A DNA stretch of 64,000 bases from Dokdonella_A sp963834755 (GTDB lineage Bacteria > Pseudomonadota > Gammaproteobacteria > Xanthomonadales > Rhodanobacteraceae): NCBI GenBank assembly GCA_963834755.1, contig CAWICQ010000009.1, positions 620,001 through 684,000 of the forward strand, read 5' to 3'. The position numbers were made by a program, and so were the translations under genes. Positions within the stretch are counted from its first letter, which is position 1. The number at the start of each line of letters is the position of its first letter. Below the pieces are notes generated by a model. The model was given only the letters and a program-made list of their open reading frames with translations. It was not told the DNA's origin and did not search any database. Shown piece after piece: positions 1 to 9,300 of this stretch.

Positions 1-409
1 GTTCGGGTGTCTTGATCATGACGTCGGTGACGTCGTCACGTTTGCGCACGTCGGAGGCGAAAGCGCTCGCCGCCGGCGCGGCGATGGTCGGTTTGAGGAA
101 CACCGTGACTTCGCGCGCTTCGCGCAGACCGCCGGACAGCATGCGCGCGTTGTCGAATGCGATGTAGAACAGCAACGGCAGTGCCAGCGCGAAACCGAGC
201 ATCAGCACCGTCAAAGCGGTCGCCCACGGCCGCGCGGCGAGACGGCCGAGGCTCGAGAAAAATCCGTAAAAATGATGATCGCGCCACGCGCCGATGCGCG
301 AACGCAGCGACGAGCGCTGTCGCCGCGGTTCAGCCGCCGTCGTGGAAACGGCCGGCGTCGGCGCCGCCGCCTTGCGCACGTTGCGCTCGGCCTGTCGTTT
401 CACGGTCAT
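1..409 (-). CDS. ftsX: Cell division protein FtsX, N-terminal part (cut by window edge)
   Basis: FtsX is the membrane partner of the ABC ATPase FtsE. The complex acts at the division septum and controls peptidoglycan hydrolysis through EnvC-type activators. The first 136 residues are present. They begin MTVKRQAERNVRK, followed by an Arg-rich cytoplasmic stretch, one hydrophobic segment (about residues 57-78) and the start of the periplasmic domain (LREAREVTVFLKP). The ATG overlaps the ftsE stop codon as ATGA (406-409), so the two genes are translationally coupled. The rest lies outside the window. An envC homologue is found at 58.6-59.7 kb in this same window. Confidence 0.9.
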   Translation of the reverse strand, partial: MTVKRQAERNVRKAAAPTPAVSTTAAEPRRQRSSLRSRIGAWRDHHFYGFFSSLGRLAARPWATALTVLMLGFALALPLLFYIAFDNARMLSGGLREAREVTVFLKPTIAAPAASAFASDVRKRDDVTDVMIKTPE

Positions 410-1080
410 GACGCCGCCGGGCGGAAATCGTCGATCAACCGACCGTGATCGAGCACGAGCACGCGCTTGTTGATGCGCTTGATCAGGTGCAGATCGTGGC
501 TCGCGACGAGCACGGTCGTGCCGACCGCGCCGAACTCGGCGAAGAGGTTCATGATCTCGGCGGAAAGCTGCGGATCGAGATTGCCGGTCGGCTCGTCGGC
601 AATGATCACCGGCGGCTTGGCAACGATCGCGCGCGCGATGCCGACGCGCTGCTGTTCTCCGGCTGAAAGCGCAAGCGGCGAAGCTTTTTCCTTTGCCAAC
701 AGACCGACCTTGTCCAGCGCGGCGCGCACGCGCTTGCCGATTTCATCGCGCGTCGTGCCGGCGATGATGAGCGGCAGCGCGATGTTGTCGAACACGGTGC
801 GATCAGTAAGCAAGCGGTGATCCTGAAACACCATGCCGATGCGCCGACGCAGTTGCGGAACCGCGCGCGTACGCAGGCCCGCGAGCTGCGTGTGATCGAC
901 CACGATCTGCCCGCGCGTCGGCCGCTCGACCAGCCCGATCAACTTCAGCAGCGTGCTCTTGCCGGCGCCCGAGTGCCCGGTCACGAACACCATTTCGCCC
1001 GCGCCGATCTCGAAGCTGAGCTCGGCGAGCGCGTCCTGGCCGGAGGCGTAGCGTTTGCTGACTTTGTCGAAGGTGATCAT
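406..1080 (-). CDS. ftsE: Cell division ATP-binding protein FtsE
   Basis: ABC-type ATPase subunit of FtsEX. At 224 residues it matches the family length. Visible motifs are Walker A GHSGAGKST (about residues 35-43), signature LSAGEQQR (about 138-145) and Walker B VIIADEPTG (about 155-163), followed by the H-loop VASHD. It couples ATP hydrolysis to amidase activation at the septum. It lies 103 bp downstream of gspF, separated by an inverted repeat, and overlaps ftsX by 4 bp. The frame is intact. Confidence 0.97.
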   Translation of the reverse strand: MITFDKVSKRYASGQDALAELSFEIGAGEMVFVTGHSGAGKSTLLKLIGLVERPTRGQIVVDHTQLAGLRTRAVPQLRRRIGMVFQDHRLLTDRTVFDNIALPLIIAGTTRDEIGKRVRAALDKVGLLAKEKASPLALSAGEQQRVGIARAIVAKPPVIIADEPTGNLDPQLSAEIMNLFAEFGAVGTTVLVASHDLHLIKRINKRVLVLDHGRLIDDFRPAAS

Positions 1081-1085
1081 CTAAA

Positions 1086-1183
1086 GCCGGGAATCGGGAA
1101 TGGAGAATTGGGAATTGTAAGTGAGTGCAAGACCAGCTTCGCCGCGCCTTTTCGATTCCCTGTTCTCCATTCCCAATTCCCCG
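1086..1183. repeat. Inverted GGGAATC/GGGAATGG repeat pair between gspF and ftsE
   Basis: Two related arms face each other: 1086-1117 carries GGGAATCGGGAATGG and AATTGGGAATT, and 1154-1183 carries the reverse-complement family (GATTCCCTG, TCCATTCCCAATTCC). The right arm directly abuts the gspF stop codon at 1184-1186. The same family surrounds the rhomboid gene near 55 and 55.9 kb. The pair could fold into a long hairpin in the gspF-ftsE transcript. This looks like a dispersed intergenic repeat rather than a classical terminator, since no T-run is present. Confidence 0.75.
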
Positions 1184-2396
1184 CTACTTCACCATCTGAT
1201 TCAAATTGAAGATCGGCAACAGAATCGCCAGCACGATGAAAAGCACCATCGCCCCGACCAGCAGAATCACGGCTGGCCCGAGCACGGCGGTCAATGCGCC
1301 GAGCCAGCGATCGAGCTCGCGCTGCTGCTGGAACGCCGCTTCGCCGAGCATGCGCGGCAACTCGCCGGAACGCTCGCCGCTCGCGATCAGGCGCAGCGCG
1401 ACCGGCGGGAACAAGCCGCTTTCGCCGAGCGCGCGCGAAAACGCGCTGCCCTCGCGTACCTTGAACGCCGCGCGCCGCATCGCCTCGCGCATCGGCAGGT
1501 TCGGCACGACCTGCGCCGCGATGCCGAGCGCGTCGAGCAGCGGCACCGCGCTTTCCGCCAGCAGCGCGAGCGTGCGCGTCGCGCGCGCCGTGTTCGCGGC
1601 GCGCGTGAGTCGGCCGACCAGCGGCACGCGCAACAGGAGCAGGTGCCAGCGCAAGCGCGTCGATTCGGTGCGCAATGCAACGCGCGCAGCCGATGATCAC
1701 GACGACCAAAATGATCAGCAGCACCCATCCCCACGCGCGCAAAAACGCCGAAAGCCCAAGCAGCGCGCGCGTGGCCAGCGGCAGCGTCTGGTGCAGGTTC
1801 TGGAACACGCCGGCGATTTGCGGCACGACCCAGGTCAAAAGCCCGGCGACGACCGCCGCCGCGACCAGCGTCAACAACACCGGATACGCGAGCGCAGCGA
1901 GAATTTTCTGCTTCAACGCATCGCGTGCTTCGGCATAGTCGGCGAGTTTTTCGAGCACATTGTCGAGCCGGCCCGATTGTTCGCCCGCGCCAACCGTCGC
2001 GCGAAAGATGTCGGGGAAACTCTCGGGAAACTCGGCCATCGCCTGCGCCAGGCTCGCGCCCTCCATGACGCGCGCACGCAGCGCGATCGTCATGCCGCGC
2101 TGGCGTTCGTTTTCCGCCTGCTCGGACAACGCGCCCAGCGCTTCGTCAATCGGCAAACCCGCGCCGATCAATGTCGCGAGTTGCCGCGTCAGCAGCGCCA
2201 GCTGCGCGCTGCTGATGCCGCGCCGCGCGAACACGCCGGCGCTGCGCGCCGAACTTTCGTGCACTTCTTCGACCGACAGCGGATTGAGTCCGCGCTCGCG
2301 CAACGATCCGCGCACTGCGCGCGCGGTGTCGCCCTGCAGGACGCCGCGTTGCGTCTTGCCGTCCCTATCGAGAGCCTGGTAGGCGAACGCGGGCAT
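1184..2396 (-). CDS. gspF: Type II secretion inner-membrane platform protein GspF, frameshifted
   Basis: GspF is the polytopic platform protein of the type II secretion system that contacts the GspE ATPase. The N-terminal half starts MPAFAYQALDRDGK and has the first T2SSF domain and hydrophobic segments. The second T2SSF domain (GRLTRAANTARATRTLALL, then the last membrane segment VILLVGAMVLFIVLAILLP) lies in another frame. Removing one extra base at 1679-1680 (minus strand CGT-T-GCA) restores a continuous protein of about 403 residues that reads ARALRTESTRLRWHLLLLR across the joint. It sits 13 bp after gspE. Either the sequence has an error or this gene is inactive. Confidence 0.9.
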
Positions 2397-2409
2397 CGGG
2401 TCGCGGGGA

Positions 2410-3891
2410 CTAGTCCTCGCGCGTGACGCGCAGGACTTCTTCCGAAGATGTTACGCCGGACGCGCATTTGCGCCAGCCGTCTTCGAGGATCGACGGCGAA
2501 CGCGAGCGTGCGTGGCGTTCGAGCTCGGCTTCCGACGCGCCTTCGTGGATCAGGCGGCGCATCGTGTCGTCGACGCCGACCAGCTCATAGATGCCGGTGC
2601 GGCCTTTGTAACCCGCGTGGCGCTCGGCGAGATTCGCGCGCGGCCGATACAGCGTCGCGTGCGTGTCGGCCGGTTTGCCGAACGCGGCCAGCTCGGATGC
2701 CGTCGCGCCATACGCTTCGCGCGTTGCCGGATCGAGCACGCGCACGAGTCGCTGCGCGAGCACGCCGATCAGCGACGACGACAAAAGGAATGGCTCGACG
2801 CCCATGTCGCGCAAGCGCGCGAGCGCGCCGACGGCTGAATTCGTGTGCAGCGTCGACAACACCAGATGGCCGGTCAGCGAAGCCTGCACGGCGATTTCCG
2901 CCGTTTCGAGATCGCGGATTTCGCCGACCATGACGACGTCCGGATCCTGACGCAGGATCGCACGCAGGCCGCGCGCGAACGTCATGTCGACGCGCGTATT
3001 GACCTGTGTCTGGCCGACGCCGTCGATGTAGTACTCGATCGGATCCTCGACCGTCATGATGTTGCGCGAGCTATCGTTGAGCTTGAGCAGCGAGCCGTAC
3101 AGCGTCGTCGTCTTGCCCGAGCCGGTCGGCCCGGTGACCAGCAGAATTCCGTGCGGCCGCGCGATCAGATCCTCGAGCCGCGCGCGCACGGTGTCGTCCA
3201 TGCCGAGCTGCTTGAGATCGAGTTTGCCGGCTTGCTTGTCGAGCAGGCGCAGCACGACGCGCTCGCCGCGTCCCGCCGGAATCGTGGAAACGCGCACGTC
3301 GACCGGACGGCCGGCGACGCGCAGACCGATGCGTCCGTCCTGCGGCAAGCGTTTCTCGGCGATGTCGAGCTTGGCCATGACCTTGATGCGACTGACCACC
3401 GCGTTGGCGATCGCTTTTTGCGGTGCCAGCACTTCGCGCAGCACGCCGTCGATGCGAAAGCGCACGACGAGGCGATTTTCGTACGGCTCGATATGGATAT
3501 CCGACGCGCCTTCCTTGACCGCTTCGGTGAGGAGCGCATTGATCAATCGGATGATCGGCGCGTCGTCCTCGCTTTCGAGCAGATCCTCCGGTTCCGGCAA
3601 TTCGTCGGCGAGCGTCTTGAGATCGAGGCGCTCGTCGAGATCGGACACCATCGCGCGCGCGTCGTCGCCTTGCTCGTAGAGATCGCGCAGCAGACGCTCG
3701 AATTCCTTCGCCGGCATCGCAGTGAATTCGAGCGGCGCGCCGAGGTGGCGACGCAGCTCGGCGAGAATCTCCACGCGCACGCCGTCGCGACAGGCGATTT
3801 CCGCGCGATCGCCATGCCATCCGGTCAGCGCGACGCCGTGGCGGCGCGCGTAGCCGAAACCCGGGCGCGATGGGCGCGCGGCTTCGCTCAT
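2410..3891 (-). CDS. gspE: Type II secretion ATPase GspE lacking the zinc tetracysteine motif
   Basis: Cytoplasmic hexameric ATPase that powers pseudopilus assembly. It has 493 residues, with an N-terminal N1/N2-like region, then Walker A GPTGSGKTT (about residue 253), the Asp box and Walker B region (DPDVVMVGEIRD), and His box TGHLVLSTLHTN. The usual CxxC...CxxC zinc loop before GYKGRTGIYEL is absent: where CPDCR-like and GCxxC-like sequences are expected it reads RVLDPATREAYG and NLAERHAGY. The ATG overlaps the gspD stop as ATGA (3888-3891). The remaining ATPase motifs are intact, so it is probably active, but with a differently built C-terminal subdomain. Confidence 0.95.
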   Translation of the reverse strand: MSEAARPSRPGFGYARRHGVALTGWHGDRAEIACRDGVRVEILAELRRHLGAPLEFTAMPAKEFERLLRDLYEQGDDARAMVSDLDERLDLKTLADELPEPEDLLESEDDAPIIRLINALLTEAVKEGASDIHIEPYENRLVVRFRIDGVLREVLAPQKAIANAVVSRIKVMAKLDIAEKRLPQDGRIGLRVAGRPVDVRVSTIPAGRGERVVLRLLDKQAGKLDLKQLGMDDTVRARLEDLIARPHGILLVTGPTGSGKTTTLYGSLLKLNDSSRNIMTVEDPIEYYIDGVGQTQVNTRVDMTFARGLRAILRQDPDVVMVGEIRDLETAEIAVQASLTGHLVLSTLHTNSAVGALARLRDMGVEPFLLSSSLIGVLAQRLVRVLDPATREAYGATASELAAFGKPADTHATLYRPRANLAERHAGYKGRTGIYELVGVDDTMRRLIHEGASEAELERHARSRSPSILEDGWRKCASGVTSSEEVLRVTRED

Positions 3892-5990
3892 TGCCGATGC
3901 GGCCTGGCCTGATCCGGCTGACCGTCCAGCGTCGGGCTTTCGAGGAAGTCGTGTACTTCCGGCAACAGCGGCCGCTGCGTCGCTGGCGTGATCGGCCAGT
4001 TTTCCTCGCGATGCTGCAGCTGCTCGGTGCGCATGAAGTTGTATTTCTCGCTCGACACCGAGGCTTCGGTCGCTGCATCGCGCAGGATGCGCGGATGCAG
4101 GAACACCATCAGATCGCTCTTGGTGCGATTGTTCGTGCGGTAGCGAAAGAGATTGCCGAGCAGCGGAATGTCGCCGATCAGCGGAACTTTCTGCTCGTTG
4201 TCCTTGAGCTGATTGTCGATCAGGCCGCCGAGCACGAGCAGCGAGTTGTCGGCGACCAGCACGCTGGTCGTCACTTCGCGCTTGTTGGTGACGAGGTCGA
4301 CCGCGCCCTGCACCGGCGGCAGCAGATTGGAGACTTCCTGATGGATGTCCATGCGCACCGAATCGCCTTCGTTGATGTGCGGCGTCACCTTGAGGACGAG
4401 GCCGACATCCTTGCGCTCGATGGTCTGGAACGGATTGGTGACGCCGGTCGTGGTCGATCCGCCGACCGTGCTCGTGGTCTGCGAGCCGAGTGCGTTGGTC
4501 GTGTACTGGCCGGTCAGGAACGGCACTTCCTGCGCGACCTTGATCTGCGCTTCCTGATTGTCGAGCGTCAGTATCGACGGCGTCGAAAGGATGTTCGACT
4601 TGCCGTCACCCTGCAGCGCGGTGACCAGCGCGCCGAGTTGGAAGATCGTGTTGCGGCCGACCGTGATCGTGCCGTTGATATAGCCGAGATTGAAACCGTT
4701 GCCGACACCGAGCGGATTCTGCGACGCCGCGATGATGTTGTTGCCCGGCGACGTGCCGGTGAAGTTGGTGCCGCCGATGACGCTGTCGCGCAGGCTCCCG
4801 TCGGAGTTCTGCTTGAACGGCAATTGCCATTGCACGCCGATCTCGCTCGCGGTCTGGTCGGAAACTTCGGCGATCACGGCTTCGATCAGCACCTGCGCGC
4901 GACGCACGTCGAGCTGGCGCACGACCGCGGCGAGCGAGCGGAACACCGCAGGCGGCGCGCTGATGACGAGCGCGTTGTTTTCCTCGTGCGCCTGGATCGT
5001 CGCCGGCGATACGCCGCCGGCGCCCGAGGCTTCGCCGCCCTTGTTCGCAGTCGGCGGCGCGATGCCGGTCAGCGTCGTCGCGACGCCCTGCAGGATCGGC
5101 ACGAGATCCTTCGCGTTGGCGTAGCGCAGGTAAATGACCTGCGTGTCGCCGCCGCCTTCGAGCGGCGTATCCAGATGCGCGACCAGTGCGCGCATGCGCA
5201 GACGTCCGGCTTTCGGACCCGACAACAGAATCGAATTCGTGCGCGTATCGGCGAACACGCGCTGCGCTTCGCCCGGTGGCGCCGTCTTGTCGTCGGCGAG
5301 CAGCGTCAGCGTGCGCGCGAGCTCGCCCGCGTTCGCGTGCGCGAGCGGAATCACTTCGACTTCGGCATCGGACACGGTATCGATGCGCTGGATGATGCTG
5401 ACCAGACGCTGCACGTTGCCCGCGCGATCCGAGACCACCAGCGAATTCGACGCCGCGTGCGCAATCAACTGGCCGCCCTGCGGCATCAGCGGACGCAGGA
5501 TCGGCACGAGATCGGCCGCAGCGACGTGTTTGACCGGAACGATCTGCGTGATCAGTTCGTCCGCCGAGTGCTCACGCATGCCGTCGACACCGGCGCCGTC
5601 CTGCTGCGCCATCGCTTCGGGAACGATCTTGATCATGCTGCCCGCCTGCACGGCGGCGAACCCGTGCACGCGCAACACGGACAGGAACACGTCGTAGATT
5701 TCGTCCGGTTTCATCGGCTTGGCCGAGACGACCGTGACCTTGCCCTGCACGTTCGGCCCGACGATGAAATTCTTGCCGGTGATCTCGCTGACCGTCGCGA
5801 TCAGCGCCTGGATGTCGGCGTCCTTCAAGTTCAACGTGTGGCGGCCGTCGGCGGTGACTTCATGCCCGGGCTGCAGCGTTTGCGCCGACGACGACGGCGG
5901 AGGGGGCGCAGATGTCGCCGGCTTCTGCGCGAGTGCGAACGGCACGAGCGTCGACAGAAGAAAGGCACTCGCGAATCGCAGACGCTTCAT
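3888..5990 (-). CDS. gspD: Type II secretion outer-membrane secretin GspD
   Basis: Secretin that forms the outer-membrane channel of the type II pathway. It is about 700 residues from the ATG at 5990, chosen because MKRLRFASAFLLSTLVPFAL is a good signal peptide. An alternative ATG is at 6017. After a Pro/Ser linker come N0 (LNLKDADIQALI), N1-N3 repeats containing a Gly/Ala-rich insert (about residues 320-340), and the secretin core with VPLIGDIPLLGNLF near the C-terminus. The end (VHDFLESP...) lies past the beta-barrel. It is coupled to gspE by a 4-bp overlap and follows gspC. Confidence 0.96.
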   Translation of the reverse strand: MKRLRFASAFLLSTLVPFALAQKPATSAPPPPSSSAQTLQPGHEVTADGRHTLNLKDADIQALIATVSEITGKNFIVGPNVQGKVTVVSAKPMKPDEIYDVFLSVLRVHGFAAVQAGSMIKIVPEAMAQQDGAGVDGMREHSADELITQIVPVKHVAAADLVPILRPLMPQGGQLIAHAASNSLVVSDRAGNVQRLVSIIQRIDTVSDAEVEVIPLAHANAGELARTLTLLADDKTAPPGEAQRVFADTRTNSILLSGPKAGRLRMRALVAHLDTPLEGGGDTQVIYLRYANAKDLVPILQGVATTLTGIAPPTANKGGEASGAGGVSPATIQAHEENNALVISAPPAVFRSLAAVVRQLDVRRAQVLIEAVIAEVSDQTASEIGVQWQLPFKQNSDGSLRDSVIGGTNFTGTSPGNNIIAASQNPLGVGNGFNLGYINGTITVGRNTIFQLGALVTALQGDGKSNILSTPSILTLDNQEAQIKVAQEVPFLTGQYTTNALGSQTTSTVGGSTTTGVTNPFQTIERKDVGLVLKVTPHINEGDSVRMDIHQEVSNLLPPVQGAVDLVTNKREVTTSVLVADNSLLVLGGLIDNQLKDNEQKVPLIGDIPLLGNLFRYRTNNRTKSDLMVFLHPRILRDAATEASVSSEKYNFMRTEQLQHREENWPITPATQRPLLPEVHDFLESPTLDGQPDQARPHRQ

Positions 5991-6067
5991 CGGGCAGGTC
6001 CTGTACGGGTTGCGCACGTTCTAATGTTTCTCGCGAGCGTCCTGCCCAGCAAAAGCCATCCTGTTTT

Positions 6068-6973
6068 TCATTTGAGGCTGATGGTGATGTCGGTCGGCAC
6101 GCCGTCGCGCAGTACCGTCACGCGCGCGCTCGAGGCGGTGCGCAGGCTTTCCACGATCTGCTGCCCGCGCGCGAGCGAATCGACCGGCGCGCCGTTCACC
6201 GCGGTCACGACATCTCCGGGGCGAAGGCCAAGTCGGGTCATCAGCGCCATGTCCGCTCCGGCCGAGACGCGCACGCCGGTCATGTGTCCGCCATCGACGA
6301 CCGGCACGATCTGCACGCGCTTGGCGAGCTCCTCGGGATTCTGCCGCATGCGTTCGATCGTCTGCTGCACGTCGGCGGGAACGCGCGTCGTTTGCGCGGA
6401 ACCCGCAACGGCGGACGACGAAGAGCTCGTTGCGGCGTTCGAGCGCGCCGCTGCCGAGTTGCCCTGCGCTCGCGGACGCACAATGTCGGCCGGCGCCAGA
6501 TTCTGATCGCGCACGAGCTTCAAGGTCTCCTCGACGCCTTCGTGCACGAGGATCACATGATCCGGATAGACGCGCGCGAGTTTGACGCCGGCCGCGACAT
6601 TTTCTCCGGCGCGAAACGCGCGCTCGCCCTGCCCGCCGTCGCCGATCACCGCGATGCCGGAAGCCGGATCGCGATCGGCGAGCGTGCCGCGCAGGATCAT
6701 CGCGACCGTCGCCGCCGAAGCGCCCGGGCCGGAACCCACGATCGGCGTGTTGCCGAAGAGGTGCCACTTGGCGATCGACTGCGACGGCGCCGGACCCTGG
6801 TCGCCGATGCCGACGCGAAGCGACGCATCGCCGAGCGCCGCGTCGCCGCGCGGAACGAGCAGCCAGATCAGGCGGACGAGCAGCCAGACCGCGAGCGCAC
6901 CCAGCACCGCGCAGCTCGCCAGTGCGGCGAGCTCAAACGAGCGGCGATCGATATTGGCGAACCCCGTCGGCAC
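6068..6973 (-). CDS. gspC: Type II secretion inner-membrane protein GspC
   Basis: GspC links the inner-membrane platform to the GspD N0 domain and helps select substrates. It has 301 residues. A single N-terminal membrane segment (about residues 15-40, ALASCAVLGALAVWLLVRL) is followed by the HR domain (WHLFGNTP, AMILRGTLADRD, GIAVIGDGG), a Ser/Ala-rich linker, and a C-terminal PDZ-like domain (LGLRPGDVVTAVNGAPVDS). It is the first gene of the gspCDEF run. No gspG-M genes are seen here, so the pseudopilin and L/M genes must lie elsewhere. Confidence 0.92.
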   Translation of the reverse strand: MPTGFANIDRRSFELAALASCAVLGALAVWLLVRLIWLLVPRGDAALGDASLRVGIGDQGPAPSQSIAKWHLFGNTPIVGSGPGASAATVAMILRGTLADRDPASGIAVIGDGGQGERAFRAGENVAAGVKLARVYPDHVILVHEGVEETLKLVRDQNLAPADIVRPRAQGNSAAARSNAATSSSSSAVAGSAQTTRVPADVQQTIERMRQNPEELAKRVQIVPVVDGGHMTGVRVSAGADMALMTRLGLRPGDVVTAVNGAPVDSLARGQQIVESLRTASSARVTVLRDGVPTDITISLK

Positions 6974-7181
6974 CTGCCCGGCCTCCGCGACCGTTCAATT
7001 CGGCGCGAAGCGTAGCAAAGGCGCAGGCAAAGAAGTCCGATTCGCGATGCAAAACCTCGATGCCGCGTTAACGGGCCGCGCGTCCGACGCGGACGCGGCG
7101 ATCAGGACGCACCATGAATACGCCCACGAATGCGCGGAGCGCGCGCGGACGGCTCGCCGCGAAGTGAGTCGCGCGGTCCGC

Positions 7182-8882
7182 TCAGCGCGGAGTGAAAAAC
7201 CTCGCGAGGCGACGGAACAGGCCCGGTTTCTGTCGGGAACCCGCGGTGGGTTCGACGCTGCCGGACTTGTGGCCGGGATCGGCGACTTCGCTGTGTGCGA
7301 CGCGCTCTCGGCGCGGCTTGTGGTCCCGCGGCGGCTCGGCGTGTTTCTTCGACGCTTCGTTGCCGTTGGCCTTCGGGGCTGCGATATCGCCGCCCTCGCG
7401 GCGAGAACGTCCGCGTCCGCCGCGGCGGCGGCGCTTGCGCGGCGCAGTCGGATCCGCAGCCGCCGGCGTATTCGCTCCAACACCAGCCTCCGCGCGCGGG
7501 GCCGCCGGTTCGGCCGCCGCCGGCTTGGGCGCGGCGGTGGGCTTTGCGTGTCGTCCGTGTCCTCGATCGCCGCTGTGCGGCTTGCCGGCGCGCGGATGTC
7601 GTCCTGACGGTCCGCCGGTTTTCTTGGGCGGTGCGCCGGCGGTGTTGCGCGCGTCGTCTGCGCTGTCGTCGTCGCCGGACGTCGGCGCGGGCGCGCCTGC
7701 GCGGCGCGGCGGTGCGATCAGGAGCTCCGGCTCAATGCGCTCAACCGGAATCTTCTGGCCGATATAGGCCTCGATGTCCGGCAGGCCCATCGCGTACAGA
7801 TCGCAGGCGAAGCTGATCGCGTCACCCTCGGCGCCGAGTCGCGCGGTGCGGCCGATGCGATGCACGTAATCTTCGGCGTCGTGTGGCAGGTCGTAGTTGA
7901 AGACGTGCGACACAGCCGGGATATGCAATCCGCGCGCGGCTACGTCGGTGGCGACCAGCACTTCGATCTCGCCTCTCTGGAACTTGCCGAGCAGGCGCTC
8001 GCGCTTGGCCTGCGGCACGTCGCCGGACAGCGTCGCGACCGTAAAGCCCTGCCGTTCCAGCGTGCGCGTGACTTTCTCCGCAGCGATCTTGGTGTTGACG
8101 AAGACGATGCTGCGCTTCGCGTCGATGCGCGACAGAAGACTGATCAGCAGCGGAAGCTTTTCTTCCTTGGCCGGGAAATACACCGCCTGGCGCACGTGCG
8201 ATGCAGTCACCGTTTCGGTTTCGGCGGTGACTTTTTCCGGACTGTTCATGTGCTCGTACGCGAGCTCGAGCACGCGATGGCTCAACGTCGCCGAGAACAG
8301 CATGCCCTGGCGCTGTTCGCGCGGCGGCATGCGCCGCAACAGAAAACGGATGTCCTTGATGAAACCGAGGTCGAACATGCGGTCGGCCTCGTCGATGACG
8401 ACGACTTCGACCGCGCGGAATGAAAACACGTGCTGCTTCAGGTAATCGATCAGGCGACCGGGCGTGGCGATGATGATGTCGCAGCCGGCGCGCAGCGAGT
8501 CGCGCTGCTTTTCGTAGTCGACGCCGCCGTAGATCAGCGCCGAGGTGAGGCCGGTATCGCGGCCGATGTTGCGGAAATCCTTGTCGATCTGGATCGCGAG
8601 CTCGCGCGTCGGGGCGACGATGACGGCGCGCGGATCGGTCTGCTTGCGATCGGCGACGGCCGGCTGGGTCAACAGGCGATTCAGCACCGCGACCAGAAAT
8701 GCGGCGGTCTTGCCGGTGCCGGTCTGCGCCTGACCGGCGACATCGCGGCCGGACAGCGCAACGGGAAGGGTCAAGGCCTGGATCGGGGTGCAGCGCACGA
8801 AGCCCGCGGCGTTGAGGCCGGAAAGCACGCTCGGATGCAGATCAAAACTTTCGAAAACGATATCGGTGAGTGGTTGGGACAT
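7182..8882 (-). CDS. rhlB: DEAD-box RNA helicase RhlB with a long basic C-terminal tail
   Basis: ATP-dependent RNA helicase of the RhlB type, a partner of the RNA degradosome. The start at 8882 (MSQPLTDIVFESFDL) is chosen over an upstream in-frame ATG because family members begin here. Motifs: Q motif TPIQ, Walker A AQTGTGKT, PTRELAIQ, DEAD box VIDEADRMFD, SAT, and HRIGRTAR. The catalytic core is about 400 residues. The last 160 or so residues are an Ala/Pro/Gly/Lys/Arg-rich disordered tail (RKRRRRGGRGRSRREGGD), probably for RNA or RNase E binding. It diverges from trxA-rho, a common arrangement in these bacteria. Confidence 0.93.
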   Translation of the reverse strand: MSQPLTDIVFESFDLHPSVLSGLNAAGFVRCTPIQALTLPVALSGRDVAGQAQTGTGKTAAFLVAVLNRLLTQPAVADRKQTDPRAVIVAPTRELAIQIDKDFRNIGRDTGLTSALIYGGVDYEKQRDSLRAGCDIIIATPGRLIDYLKQHVFSFRAVEVVVIDEADRMFDLGFIKDIRFLLRRMPPREQRQGMLFSATLSHRVLELAYEHMNSPEKVTAETETVTASHVRQAVYFPAKEEKLPLLISLLSRIDAKRSIVFVNTKIAAEKVTRTLERQGFTVATLSGDVPQAKRERLLGKFQRGEIEVLVATDVAARGLHIPAVSHVFNYDLPHDAEDYVHRIGRTARLGAEGDAISFACDLYAMGLPDIEAYIGQKIPVERIEPELLIAPPRRAGAPAPTSGDDDSADDARNTAGAPPKKTGGPSGRHPRAGKPHSGDRGHGRHAKPTAAPKPAAAEPAAPRAEAGVGANTPAAADPTAPRKRRRRGGRGRSRREGGDIAAPKANGNEASKKHAEPPRDHKPRRERVAHSEVADPGHKSGSVEPTAGSRQKPGLFRRLARFFTPR

Positions 8883-9300
8883 GAATGAATGAACGTCTCT
8901 GGATCGTCCGGTGGCCTGCTGGCGCGGCGGCGACAATCGCCGGTCGGCGCGCTACGGGTCGGACAGATCGCTGGAAAATCCTTTGTTGTGGATAAGGTGC
9001 GGCCGGGGTGGCTGCCTGCTGTTTTCGCGATCGCGGACGATCGCATGTGACTTAAGAATGTCGCTAGAAGTGGTGCCGAAGCGGCGCACTTGCAACGCAT
9101 GCGGCCTACTCTTGCAAGCCGATGCCACCGCCCCCAACTTGCGCGCTTAAGCCGATTCGGCTGAAATGGGTCGTGCCTTTCCGCACCACCCGCATCCCCC
9201 CATCGGCGCCGCGGCAGCCGGCTCAGTGTAGCCGAAGCGTGCCTTCGGCGCGCGTCGGGCCGGTTTTGATGAACCCACCTGAGATGTTTGGAGATATCCC
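8883..9300. promoter_or_regulatory. Divergent intergenic region between rhlB and trxA
   Basis: These 418 bases contain no supported gene. The region must hold the leader and promoter of rhlB (minus) and of trxA (plus). A purine-rich GGAG at about 9290-9293 lies 7 bases before the GTG of trxA and serves as its ribosome site. I see no clear -35/-10 pair, operator palindrome or riboswitch. Confidence 0.4.

Noticed and set aside
1184..2396. Programmed ribosomal frameshift in gspF
   Set aside because: No slippery heptamer or stimulatory stem is evident, the gene family is never known to use one, and similar shifts are scattered over unrelated genes.
3870..6506. Very long open frame on the plus strand opposite gspD and gspC
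   Set aside because: It is full of Arg, His, Asp and Val with no domain, as expected for the antisense of GC-rich coding sequence; gspD and gspC on the minus strand have clear families.
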